Under the pieces are notes generated by a model that was given only the letters and a program-made list of their open reading frames with translations, was not told the origin of the DNA and did no database searches. From Paenibacillus lacisoli (GTDB lineage: Bacteria; Bacillota; Bacilli; Paenibacillales; Paenibacillaceae): 64,000 bases of DNA. The stretch covers positions 682,001-746,000 of the forward strand of contig NZ_JAUQTB010000001.1 of NCBI RefSeq assembly GCF_030580655.1, given 5' to 3'. Positions 1 through 7,790 of the stretch are shown here, piece by piece (position 1 is the first letter of the stretch; each line of letters opens with the position of its first letter). A program made the position numbers and the translations under genes.

Positions 1-1137
1 CTGCCGGATCAGCTCAGGAAGTTCACGCAGTGATGCCTCCACCTTTTCTACAATCCATGGATTAGGGTTAGTGGTCGGAGACTTGGGTACGAAGAGGGTA
101 CAGCAGTCCTCATAAGGTAGAATCGAAAGATCATAAGTTCCGATGGTCTTGGCGATCTCAATGATCTCATTCTTATCCATCATGACCAGGGGACGCAAAA
201 GCGGCAGGGTTGTCGCCTTGCCAATGACATTCATGCTTGGCAGCGTCTGGCTGGCAACCTGGCCCAAGCTGTCACCTGTCACAATAGCAAGCGCCTTTTC
301 CCTTTCGGCCAGCATTGTAGCAATCCGCAGCATTGCTCTGCGCATGAATGTAATAATCAGGCTGTCCTGGTTTGTCCGTGTAAAGGACGTCTGCACTTCT
401 GTAAACGGTACAAGATGCAGCTTCATCGTGCCTGCTGAATCTGCCAGTACTTGAGCGAGCTCAATCACTTTCTCTTTGGCGCGCTGGCTGGTGAACGGGA
501 AGCTGTAAAAATGCACACACTCCACTTCTAATCCGCGGCGCATGGATGTCCAGGCCGCCACCGGGCTGTCGATACCGCCGGATAACAGCATCATGGCCTT
601 TCCATTCGTGCCCAGCGGAAAACCGCCTACTGCAGGAATGACTTCCCCGAAAATGTAAGCGGCCTGCTGGCGAATCTCCACCCGCAGTTCCAGATCCGGC
701 TCCCTGACATTCACTTTAAGCGTACCAAATTGGCGAAGTATAGGAGAGCCGACTAGATGATTCATCTCCTGTGAGGAGTGAGGGAATTCCTTCCACACCC
801 GGCGGGCATTCACCTTGAAGGTAGTGCCTTCCCGGGGTGCATATTCTCCTACAAAAGCCACAGCCGCCGCAATGATAGCATCCAGCTCAGGCGGGGTCAT
901 TTTGACAGGACTGACAGAGGCAATCCCGAACACCTTTTTCAATATCTGAATGAGCTCCTGATAAGGCTCTCCCCCAAGATCTATATACAATCTTCCATAT
1001 TCCCGCTTGATCGAAGCACCAGGGTAAGGCTTCAGCAGCTGATGCACCTGAGTCAGGACCGCCTTCTCGAAACGAGTACGGTTTTTACCCTTTAGTGTAA
1101 ACTCCCCGAAACGCAGGAGCAGCATATCATAAATCAT
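1..1137 (-). CDS. thiI: tRNA 4-thiouridine sulfurtransferase ThiI (C-terminus beyond window edge)
   Basis: ThiI adenylates uridine 8 of tRNA and transfers sulfur to it from a cysteine desulfurase persulfide; in many bacteria it also feeds thiazole synthesis. I translated 379 codons before the edge; Bacillus ThiI is about 400 residues, so only a short tail is missing. The N-terminus (MIYDMLLLRFGE, then TLKGKNR) matches the family. A THUMP-type region spans roughly residues 60-165. The PP-loop SGGIDS lies near 186-191, and a DCC-TLF motif near 344-348 contains the likely catalytic persulfide cysteine. The ATG follows the stop of the upstream desulfurase gene with one base between them, so the two are surely cotranscribed and coupled. 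The C-terminal rhodanese domain of the E. coli enzyme is not expected in this family. Confidence 0.95.
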   Translation of the reverse strand, partial: MIYDMLLLRFGEFTLKGKNRTRFEKAVLTQVHQLLKPYPGASIKREYGRLYIDLGGEPYQELIQILKKVFGIASVSPVKMTPPELDAIIAAAVAFVGEYAPREGTTFKVNARRVWKEFPHSSQEMNHLVGSPILRQFGTLKVNVREPDLELRVEIRQQAAYIFGEVIPAVGGFPLGTNGKAMMLLSGGIDSPVAAWTSMRRGLEVECVHFYSFPFTSQRAKEKVIELAQVLADSAGTMKLHLVPFTEVQTSFTRTNQDSLIITFMRRAMLRIATMLAEREKALAIVTGDSLGQVASQTLPSMNVIGKATTLPLLRPLVMMDKNEIIEIAKTIGTYDLSILPYEDCCTLFVPKSPTTNPNPWIVEKVEASLRELPELIRQ

Positions 1138-1138
1138 T

Positions 1139-2287
1139 TTATGTCCACCTTTCCAGAGGCTTGAGCTTGTGTATAATCTGCTCTAGTGCCTCTCCAAGCC
1201 TGTCGATGTCTTGATCTGTATGTTCGGCACCCAGACTGATTCGAATGCCTCCGGAAGCCTGGGCCTGGTCTCTTCCCATTTCCAGGAGCACACGGCTTGG
1301 CTCCGGACGTTTGGAGGAGCAGGCTGATTTGGTCGAGACCGCAAAACCCTGCTCCTCGAGCGAATGCAGAATTACCTCCGCCTTCATCCCCGGATGCGAT
1401 ACATGCACAATATGAGGCGCTTCTCTGCCGCTGTTCATCTCCAGCACCGGAATAGCCGACAGCCGTTCCAGCAGACGGTCACGAAGAGCACTCACATGCT
1501 CAGCATACTGCTGCTGCTGCGCTGAGGCCATCCGCATCGCCTTCGCCATTCCTACGAGCAGAGGAATATTTTCAGTCCCTGAACGAAGTCCCCGCTCCTG
1601 AGAGCCCCCGGCAAGCAGAGGGAACAGTTCCAGTCCTTCCTTGACATAGAGAAGCCCAGCCCCTTTGGGGCCCCTGATTTTATGCGCGGACAGACTATAA
1701 AGATCCGCCTGCCACCGCTTCAGATCAACAGGTAGCTTGCCAAAGCCCTGCACGCCGTCGACATGCAGCAGGACCCGCGGATAATGTGCTTTTAATGCAG
1801 GCCCAATCTCTTCCAGCAGCTGAACCCGTCCTGTCTCATTATTAACATGCATGATGCTGACCAGAACGGTGTCTTTGCGTACCGTCTGGAGCAGATCATT
1901 CAGGTCGATATGCCCTTCCCTGTCCACTGGCAGCAGTGTTACCTCGCAACCGAGCTCTCTCATCTGCAGACAGCTCTCCAGTACAGAGGGGTGCTCCGTG
2001 CCCACGGTAACAATGTGCCTGCCGCGGGACTGATATTGAAATGCCGCGCCCTTAATGGCAAGATTGTTGCTCTCGGTAGCGCCCGAGGTGAATATAATCT
2101 CCTCTGGTTTGACACCTAGCGCTGCAGCCGTTACTTCTCTTGCCTTGGTTAGCAGCTGCTGGGCTTCTTCACCAAACCGATGGATTGAAGACGGGTTACC
2201 GTAATGCCGCTTCATCACTTCAGTGATGGTCTGGATGACCTCATCATAAGGAGGCGTTGTTGCAGCATAATCAAAATAAATCATCAT
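1139..2287 (-). CDS. nifZ: Cysteine desulfurase, NifZ/IscS-like, partner of ThiI
   Basis: This PLP enzyme converts cysteine to alanine and carries the sulfur as an enzyme persulfide. The fold-type I landmarks are visible: TEHP with His99, the PLP lysine K203 in SAHKIRGPKG, and the sulfur-carrying C323 in the loop SACSSKRPEPSR. At 382 residues it is the normal length. Immediate coupling to thiI (one-base gap) repeats the Bacillus nifZ-thiI pair and points to tRNA thiolation, not general Fe-S assembly. A strong ribosome site (GGAGG-like) lies just ahead of two adjacent ATG codons; either could be used. Confidence 0.93.
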   Translation of the reverse strand: MMIYFDYAATTPPYDEVIQTITEVMKRHYGNPSSIHRFGEEAQQLLTKAREVTAAALGVKPEEIIFTSGATESNNLAIKGAAFQYQSRGRHIVTVGTEHPSVLESCLQMRELGCEVTLLPVDREGHIDLNDLLQTVRKDTVLVSIMHVNNETGRVQLLEEIGPALKAHYPRVLLHVDGVQGFGKLPVDLKRWQADLYSLSAHKIRGPKGAGLLYVKEGLELFPLLAGGSQERGLRSGTENIPLLVGMAKAMRMASAQQQQYAEHVSALRDRLLERLSAIPVLEMNSGREAPHIVHVSHPGMKAEVILHSLEEQGFAVSTKSACSSKRPEPSRVLLEMGRDQAQASGGIRISLGAEHTDQDIDRLGEALEQIIHKLKPLERWT

Positions 2288-2444
2288 TGCCCTCCTTCCT
2301 CCCTGCTATTCATAACGTTACTCATAACCCTCACAGCACAAAAAGACCAAGGTGAGAACCTGACTGCGCCGGCCGCGGCCAGCCCGGATTCCCATCTTGA
2401 TCTTCAGCCCTGCAATTGCAGCACTTGTACAATGCCCGCCGGGC

Positions 2445-3197
2445 CTATTCCATATATTTTGCGCGGGCATTCTGAATTTTAGTAATATATTTCTGCGTCT
2501 CAACCGGCAGCTTGTCCAGTACATTCATCAGTTCAGCGTCATTGTGGACACCAAGCTTCTGTACTCGTCCCGGGCCTGCATTGTAGGCCGCCAGCGCCAT
2601 GTTCTCATTACCGTTGAAACGCTGGATCTGATAAGACAAATAACGGACCCCCGCGTCGATATTCTGAGCCGGGTCAAACGAATTGCTTACACCGAGGCCG
2701 CTGGCTGTTCCATCCATCAGCTGCATCAGACCTTTGGCTCCAGCCGATGACACTACATTCGGATTAAAAGAGGATTCCGTATCGATCACGGCTTTGATCA
2801 ACGACTCGGACACTCCGTATTTCTTGCTCGCAGCTGCGATAAGATCATTGTAGTCGGTCGGCTTGGTTGACTCGCTGCGTTGTGATCCTGCCGGACGGTC
2901 CACGGCATGAGCCGATTCAGAGCCGGATGGGCTCCCCAGTTCATATACAAGCGGTTCGGACACGGCAGGTTTAACACTTGTTGTACCTAACTGCATCCAC
3001 AGCAAGCCATCCTTATCCCGGGTTGTGGCTGCCGCATTCCCTTGCGGAGCGTCAGCGTTCTGAAGCGCCTGCACCAGAACATTACTAAACGCGCTGCCTT
3101 CGACCGTGTTACTGCTATCTTCTTGATTCTGCCCGCCGACATTATTCAACAATTGCAGCTCAAGCAGCTGCTTGGATGCACGAGTATCCACCTGCAT
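2445..3197 (-). CDS. Lytic transglycosylase, SLT domain (CwlQ/YjbJ-like)
   Basis: A predicted peptidoglycan-cleaving enzyme of 250 residues. The C-terminal half (about 130-245) is a typical SLT domain: catalytic Glu in DTESSFNP, then GAKGLMQLM and the AYNAGPGRV motif. The N-terminal half is polar and low in structure, and there is no signal peptide or membrane segment. That matches the Bacillus CwlQ/YjbJ type, which has an SLT domain behind a signal-less N-terminus, so the export route is unclear. The start at 3197 is an ATG with GAGGGGAAG about 13 bases upstream, longer than ideal spacing. Confidence 0.85.
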   Translation of the reverse strand: MQVDTRASKQLLELQLLNNVGGQNQEDSSNTVEGSAFSNVLVQALQNADAPQGNAAATTRDKDGLLWMQLGTTSVKPAVSEPLVYELGSPSGSESAHAVDRPAGSQRSESTKPTDYNDLIAAASKKYGVSESLIKAVIDTESSFNPNVVSSAGAKGLMQLMDGTASGLGVSNSFDPAQNIDAGVRYLSYQIQRFNGNENMALAAYNAGPGRVQKLGVHNDAELMNVLDKLPVETQKYITKIQNARAKYME

Positions 3198-3285
3198 TCT
3201 GTTCGTTCAACTTCCCCTCTGGTAGCTTTACAGCCTATTTTACCATCTAAGGGACCTTTACTGCTATAGATTTTCAAAATAAAAA

Positions 3286-3316
3286 GGCTTTAATCCCTTT
3301 ATCTGGGACCAAAGCC
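3286..3316 (-). terminator. Rho-independent terminator upstream of the SLT gene, after the DUF4190 gene
   Basis: A 12-bp stem (GGCTTTGGTCCC paired with GGGATTAAAGCC, two G-U pairs) with a 7-base loop is followed on the minus strand by TTTTTATTTT. It lies just past the stop of the gene at 3356 and separates that gene from the transglycosylase. Confidence 0.85.
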
Positions 3317-3355
3317 AAGAACTTTATTGCATTAATCTGCAAATGATGACCATTT

Positions 3356-3751
3356 CTAGCGTGCGAAAGGAATCATAATAAAATAGCTGATGGTTGCCAG
3401 CAGACCGAGGCCGATCGCCCAAGCGCCTGATAATTTTCTACCGTTGACGAACGCATAATATCCGAGTACTGCAGCTGTAGGTCCAAGCACAATCGACCAC
3501 ATAAACAAGGATGCGATACCGAGCGCAACTCCGACATAACCTGCCGCCTTTCCTGCCTGAGCCAAACCTTGCCCCTGATCCTGATCGGCTGTTGAACGTT
3601 CGGAACGGCTCGCACGCGTATGACTCGGCGCAATTTCAGCGGAATACTCCTCCTGATGCGATCTGCGCGGGTAGTCTACACGACTGCGCGGCGGCAGCTC
3701 ATTTTTTTCTGATGGTTGCTGGTTCATGCTGTTATTGTCCATATTACTCAT
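3356..3751 (-). CDS. Small membrane protein, DUF4190-like
   Basis: A 131-residue protein of unknown function. Residues 1-60 are hydrophilic with many Arg, Ser and Gln. From about residue 65 there are two hydrophobic helices (VGVALGIASLFMWSIVLGPTA and AIGLGLLATISYFIMIPF) separated by a YYAFVNGRKLSG turn. This Gly-rich hairpin is the usual DUF4190 pattern found in small Gram-positive membrane proteins. GGAGGTG sits about 8 bases ahead of the ATG. It has its own terminator, so it is probably monocistronic or ends a transcript beginning at the DUF1540 gene just upstream. Confidence 0.7.
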   Translation of the reverse strand: MSNMDNNSMNQQPSEKNELPPRSRVDYPRRSHQEEYSAEIAPSHTRASRSERSTADQDQGQGLAQAGKAAGYVGVALGIASLFMWSIVLGPTAAVLGYYAFVNGRKLSGAWAIGLGLLATISYFIMIPFAR

Positions 3752-3780
3752 CTGGTATACACCTCCGATTTGAACTGGTA

Positions 3781-4011
3781 TTAGCTCTTATGCTTCTGTT
3801 TGAATGTGTGGCAGCAGGTAGCGGCAGAGGCTGGGGCCGTGTCCTTCTCATGAGAGTCAAAATATTCTCCGGCAAACTCTTCATTCAGCCGACGATCTGC
3901 ATGGGAGTCGATATCAATCATGATCAGATCCGCCTTGCAAACATTGTGCTCCCCCCAGTAGTGACAGTTCGATACGCTGCATTTGACGAATGGTTTGGCT
4001 TCAGAGCTCAT
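3781..4011 (-). CDS. DUF1540 cysteine-rich small protein
   Basis: A 76-residue protein with the DUF1540 signature: CSVSNCHYWGEHNVC near the N-terminus, followed by KADLIMIDIDS, and a second cysteine pair (CCHTF) near the end. The cysteines and histidines suggest metal binding, but I know of no established role for the family. A GAGGTGAT ribosome site precedes the ATG by 6 bases. It lies between the YpuI-like and DUF4190 genes. Confidence 0.8.
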   Translation of the reverse strand: MSSEAKPFVKCSVSNCHYWGEHNVCKADLIMIDIDSHADRRLNEEFAGEYFDSHEKDTAPASAATCCHTFKQKHKS

Positions 4012-4069
4012 TAATGATCACCTCAAATGTATTGTTCCCGGAGTGATAAGGCGGTATTCAGCATTAAAA

Positions 4070-4093
4070 AAGGACACCGTCTCCGGTGTCCTT
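4070..4093 (-). terminator. Terminator after the ypuI-like gene
   Basis: A perfect 9-bp stem (AAGGACACC with GGTGTCCTT, 6-base loop) is followed on the minus strand by a run of T. It lies about 30 bases past the stop of the gene at 4122. Confidence 0.9.
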
Positions 4094-4121
4094 CAAAAGC
4101 GTGCTATTCAAAATCCAATCA

Positions 4122-4628
4122 TTAGGCGTGGTTACGCTGACTCTGCATTCTGCGCTGCGTCAGGTAATCACTCTCATAATAGGAAAGTTCGTCACGAATT
4201 TCTTCAAAATTACGGGTGATATCCAGAATCACCTGCTTGGCGTCCTGTACAGGCTGTCTGCGGAAGCGGATGGCATCCTGTCCTGTATAGGCATACCGTC
4301 CATCTTCGCTGTAGGATTCATTCTTAGGATAGAAAAAGCTGTTCACAACATGGTGATACACATTGTAAAGCGCCTTCTCGGCAAACTCTTCGTTAAAAGC
4401 TGCCCGACGTAGTGCAACACCCAGTTTCTCATACGATACTTCGGAAAATACAAGCAGATGGCGAAGATCAGTCAGGAATCCCTGATAATACTGCACTTCC
4501 TCCTCATCTTGCCCTGTTACCAATTGAGGCAGTGCGTTCTTGTTCAGGAACTGCTCCATGACATCGATAGCGGATTTTAGTTTATCCCTTGTAGATTCAC
4601 ATAATTTTTGTACACTGGCTGCTGACAT
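4122..4628 (-). CDS. ypuI: YpuI-family protein (DUF3907)
   Basis: A 168-residue soluble, mostly helical protein resembling Bacillus YpuI; function unknown. It is rich in aromatic residues in the middle (ALYNVYHHVVNSFFYPKNE, then SYSEDGRYAYTGQDAIRFR), which I recall as the conserved part of the family. No signal or membrane segment is present. AGGGGGAG lies 8 bases ahead of the ATG. It is divergent from the subtilase gene, with about 180 bases between, and is followed by a clear terminator. Confidence 0.65.
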   Translation of the reverse strand: MSAASVQKLCESTRDKLKSAIDVMEQFLNKNALPQLVTGQDEEEVQYYQGFLTDLRHLLVFSEVSYEKLGVALRRAAFNEEFAEKALYNVYHHVVNSFFYPKNESYSEDGRYAYTGQDAIRFRRQPVQDAKQVILDITRNFEEIRDELSYYESDYLTQRRMQSQRNHA

Positions 4629-4752
4629 AACGTTAGCTCCCCCTTAATGAATTCCATCGTAATGGACCCGGCTGATCCTGAATTGATTTACAGTACAATA
4701 ATTTTTCAGTTCCTATCCTACCACAAAAATCTGACGAGCGGTATAAAAAACT

Positions 4753-4799
4753 GACCGGCTTCGAACGCTAATGTATACCTAATCTTTCACTACAGGAGG
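4753..4799 (+). promoter_or_regulatory. Candidate promoter and ribosome site for the subtilase
   Basis: CTGACC (-35-like, about 4753-4758) is separated by 17 bases from TATACC (about 4776-4781). AGGAGG at 4794-4799 stands 7 bases before the ATG at 4807. The ribosome site is strong; the promoter call is weak because both boxes deviate from consensus. Confidence 0.4.
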
Positions 4800-4806
4800 C
4801 CATAGC

Positions 4807-6696
4807 ATGATGCGACGAAAATGGATGGTGACCGCCTGCGGTGCCGCAGCCGCGGCAATTGCCTTAACCTTGCTCCTGCCCGAACGGAATTCCTCCCGTC
4901 CAGAAGCCGAAGCGCCGGTGCCGGCAAGCCCCAGACAAGAACATTCCAGCAAAAAAATGATGTTATCCGAGGACATTCTCGCTACCGACAAGCTGATCCG
5001 TCTGGATGCCAGACAGCATCTTCAGTCTCTTCTTCAGACATGGGCTAATCAGCCGGTATCCAAGCGCAAGACAGATGCCAGACAGCTGCTGACGTCCCAT
5101 CATCATATCCGCATGCTTATGACGTACGATACCGCCAGCGGGAAAGCCGAGACATACTCCAGCCCTGACGATGGCGTTAACCTGAACAGCGGCAAATTTA
5201 AAGCCAATCTGTCTTTGGCCAAGGATGCACTGCGCCGGCACGAAGGGTTCGAGTCTGCCTCGATGGAAGACGGCGGTGAGAAATATTTTCTGGTTGCCGA
5301 ACCAGCATCTGACCGCCGGGGCGGAGTCATCGCCCTGATGAGCCAACAGGTGCTCAATGCTGTGGAAGAACATCAGCGCAAAAACCTCCGCTTAATTCCT
5401 TACCCGAGAGAAGGCAAGTTCAAAGTAGAATCTGTTCATCCTGACACCTTCAAAGACCTGACCGTCAAGACAGGTCACGATAACGAAAATGCAAGTCACT
5501 TCTATGAAAACGAGATCGTCGTACGGTTCCGCCGGGATCCGTCATCTGCTGAAATGCAGAAAATTCTAGCTGACCTCAAGCACGCTCGAGTACGCAAACT
5601 GGGTTATAACTATGTATTCCGTTCGAATGATATGAGCTTTCGTGAGCTGCGCCAGTATTTCAATGCTCGCTGGAGCCCACGCTATACCGAGCCTCACTAT
5701 TTGTATTTAACCAATGATGTGACGAAGAAACAGACGAAATCAGGAGCTCCTGAAATTCCCAACGACCTGCTTTTCTCCAAATACCAGTGGAACCTTCCAG
5801 CTACCGAGACCAACCGGGGTTGGAATTTATCAAAAGGAAGCAAAGACGTAATCGTTGCTGTTGTCGACACCGGCGTTGACCTGGATCACCCTGATCTGAA
5901 GGGTCAGCTGCTTCCTGGCTACAATGTCATCCAGCCCGGGGCAAAGCCTTATGACGATGTGGGGCACGGCACCCACGTCAGCGGTGTCATTTCTGCCATC
6001 GTCAACAACGGGGAAGGTGTGGCTGGCATGACTTGGTACAACAAGGTGCTGCCTGTTAAAGTGTTGGATTCCTCCGGATCAGGAACGACCTATTCTGTTG
6101 CTGAGGGCATTATCTGGGCGGCTGACCACGGTGCTAAAGTCATCAATCTCAGCCTCGGTAATTATGCCGACGCCCAATTTCTGCATGATGCCGTCAAATA
6201 TGCTTTTGACCGTGACGTCGTACTCATCGCTGCTACTGGTAACGATAATACAGAACGCCCGGGTTACCCTGCAGCTTATCCCGAGGTGTTTGCTGTATCG
6301 GCCACCGATTCCCACATGAAGCGAGCCTCCTTCTCTAACTACGGCGATTATGTCGATGTCATGGCACCGGGTGCAAGCATTGCCAGCACGTTCCCCGGAA
6401 ACCAGTATGCCGCACTTTCAGGTACATCGATGGCAAGTCCGCACGTCGCTGCGCTGGCAGGACTCATCCGATCTATCAATCCGGATCTCACCAATACGGA
6501 AGTTATGGATCTGATGCGTAAAAGCGTGATTGACCTTGGTACACCCGGACATGATAAGTATTATGGCTATGGACAGATTGATGTGTATAAGGCACTGAAC
6601 GCAGCAGGTACTAACAGCACACCCCTGCAATTCTGGCCGAATTATATCCGCAGCAAGCTGGATTCTATTCTGCGCAGACATTCAACAGAAGAATAA
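4807..6696 (+). CDS. Subtilisin-like serine protease (S8) with long N-terminal region
   Basis: A 629-residue secreted or membrane-anchored protease. Residues 6-24 form one hydrophobic segment (signal peptide or anchor). Residues 50-220 match nothing I recognise. Residues 230-290 (ENEIVVRFRR onward, ending near MSFRELRQYF) look like a fervidolysin-type propeptide. The catalytic domain follows: Asp354 in VVDTGVDL, His387 in GHGTHVSG, oxyanion Asn479 in AATGND, and Ser541 in SGTSMASPHVA. All catalytic residues are intact, so it should be active. It is one of only three plus-strand genes and has its own terminator, so it is monocistronic. The substrate cannot be told from the sequence. Confidence 0.93.
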   Translation: MMRRKWMVTACGAAAAAIALTLLLPERNSSRPEAEAPVPASPRQEHSSKKMMLSEDILATDKLIRLDARQHLQSLLQTWANQPVSKRKTDARQLLTSHHHIRMLMTYDTASGKAETYSSPDDGVNLNSGKFKANLSLAKDALRRHEGFESASMEDGGEKYFLVAEPASDRRGGVIALMSQQVLNAVEEHQRKNLRLIPYPREGKFKVESVHPDTFKDLTVKTGHDNENASHFYENEIVVRFRRDPSSAEMQKILADLKHARVRKLGYNYVFRSNDMSFRELRQYFNARWSPRYTEPHYLYLTNDVTKKQTKSGAPEIPNDLLFSKYQWNLPATETNRGWNLSKGSKDVIVAVVDTGVDLDHPDLKGQLLPGYNVIQPGAKPYDDVGHGTHVSGVISAIVNNGEGVAGMTWYNKVLPVKVLDSSGSGTTYSVAEGIIWAADHGAKVINLSLGNYADAQFLHDAVKYAFDRDVVLIAATGNDNTERPGYPAAYPEVFAVSATDSHMKRASFSNYGDYVDVMAPGASIASTFPGNQYAALSGTSMASPHVAALAGLIRSINPDLTNTEVMDLMRKSVIDLGTPGHDKYYGYGQIDVYKALNAAGTNSTPLQFWPNYIRSKLDSILRRHSTEE

Positions 6697-6717
6697 AACG
6701 ACGAACGATTGCGAAAA

Positions 6718-6746
6718 CAGCCGGCAGTGACCGCCGGCTGCTTTTT
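6718..6746 (+). terminator. Terminator after the subtilase
   Basis: An 8-bp stem (CAGCCGGC with GCCGGCTG, 7-base loop) is followed by C and five T. The minus strand also has four T after the stem, so it may act in both directions for the converging coat-protein gene at 6759. Confidence 0.9.
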
Positions 6747-6758
6747 GCTGCAGAAAGA

Positions 6759-7013
6759 TTAACGTTTTTTGCTGCGAACCGAACGGGTTTGTGCTTTTTT
6801 GCCTCTCCAGTTGGACACACCGCACACTTCGTCTTTAACAACGACTGGGTACACATGACAAGGAACAGGTACACAGAAGTGCTGGTTAATAATCTCAATC
6901 GGGTGTACCACCGTCTGTATCTGAGGATGGAAGTGAGGCTGGAACACCTGCACAGGTTGAACAACGACCGGGTCAAGCGGAGGACAGTGATGAGGGTGAT
7001 GACAATTACTCAT
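6759..7013 (-). CDS. CotD-family spore coat protein
   Basis: An 84-residue protein very rich in His, Pro and Val (start MSNCHHPHHCPPLDPVVV, then FQPHFHPQIQTVVHPIEIINQHFCV), with a basic tail of Arg, Lys and Ser. This composition and the repeated HP/HPxI pattern match CotD-type coat proteins of Bacillus, which are made late in the mother cell. AAGGAG lies about 9 bases ahead of the ATG. I looked for a SigK -10 box (CATA-N3-TA) upstream and found only imperfect CATA matches, so its regulation is not shown. It sits directly after the RNase P RNA terminator. Confidence 0.75.
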   Translation of the reverse strand: MSNCHHPHHCPPLDPVVVQPVQVFQPHFHPQIQTVVHPIEIINQHFCVPVPCHVYPVVVKDEVCGVSNWRGKKAQTRSVRSKKR

Positions 7014-7193
7014 TCAAAACAACTCCTTTTCATTTGATGATACAGCTTATTACCGATCCGCATCTGACGATTGGATATATGTCCTACTCCCTGCAAAAAT
7101 ATTGTGTACCTGCGTATATGCCAGTCCAATTCCGTTCCCAACTTGCTTGGCTGGACATCGTTATTCCTACGTAATTTTCCTGTTAAACAGTAC

Positions 7194-7233
7194 AAAAATA
7201 CGGCGACCAATCGGAATAAACCGATCAGCCGCC
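7194..7233 (-). terminator. Terminator of RNase P RNA
   Basis: A 13-bp stem including G-U pairs (GGCGGCTGATCGG with CCGATTGGTCGCC, loop TTTATT) is followed on the minus strand by TATTTTT. It lies about 55 bases beyond the P1 helix of rnpB. Confidence 0.85.
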
Positions 7234-7289
7234 GCATTCAGCAGACATCGTAATGTAATGCAATTAAAGCTTGTTAGTCTGTTGCCAGT

Positions 7290-7706
7290 TAGGAAAGTTT
7301 TCCGTAAGCCGGGTTCTGTGCTCTTCGCGGTTCGATCGGGAACTACCCTCCCGCCATAAGCGACAATCATCTATCTAGGCCATCCATTACTGAACAGCTC
7401 CAGCGACCAACCCGGACACGCCTCGGGCTAAGGCTGCTTCTCTCCTTGCGGATGAAGCTGTGTCCCATTAGGTCTTGCTCCAGATGGGGTTTACCAGGAA
7501 CGAAGTCACCAGCGTTCCTCGGGGTCTCTTACACCTCGGTTCCATCCTTGCCTGTGCCGCAAGCGGCCATCGGCGGTCCATTTCTGTGGCACTATCCTTC
7601 AACTCGCGCTGACTGGACGTTATCCAGCATCCTGCCCTGTGGAGCCCGGACTTTCCTCTCGCGGCTTGCGCCGCCAGCGATTGTCTGTCAAACTTTCCGA
7701 ACAACA
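7290..7706 (-). ncRNA. rnpB: RNase P RNA (rnpB), class A-like
   Basis: The catalytic RNA that matures the 5' ends of tRNAs. Landmarks on the minus strand: P1 formed by GGAAAGTTT (7690-7698) and AAACTTTCC (7292-7300); the conserved GAGGAAAGTCCGGGCTCC at 7641-7658; CCTAGATAGATGATTGTC; and ACAGAACCCGGCTTA at 7305-7319. Several stretches follow the E. coli (class A) layout, for instance GCTGGATAACGTCCAG for P8, CCGCCGATGGCC, and GGTAAAC...TGGAGCAAGACC. I do not see the P5.1 and P10.1 regions of the Bacillus class B RNA. The ends are set by P1 and by the promoter; the exact 5' and 3' bases are uncertain by several nucleotides. Confidence 0.96.
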
Positions 7707-7712
7707 TTACAT

Positions 7713-7741
7713 AGTATACAGGGTCCTGTCGTCCGAGACAA
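7713..7741 (-). promoter_or_regulatory. SigA-type promoter of rnpB
   Basis: On the minus strand TTGTCT (7736-7741) is separated by exactly 17 bases from TATACT (7713-7718). The predicted start, near 7706, is a few bases ahead of the P1 helix. Confidence 0.85.
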
Positions 7742-7790
7742 CCCCCAATAGCGGGAAGGACAACCTGCCTTTTCCTCTGTCCCCAATTCC

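Noticed and set aside
2431-2471. 9-bp inverted repeat at the end of the SLT gene (AATGCCCGC and GCGGGCATT)
   Set aside because: Considered as a terminator, but no T run follows on either strand and the stem lies partly within the gene.
7014-7193. Possible SigK promoter for the cotD-like gene
   Set aside because: Several CATA words occur, but none continue with the TA needed for a SigK -10 at a sensible distance from an AC -35.
7446-7751. Open frame across RNase P RNA
   Set aside because: Fully contained in the structured RNA; chance frame.
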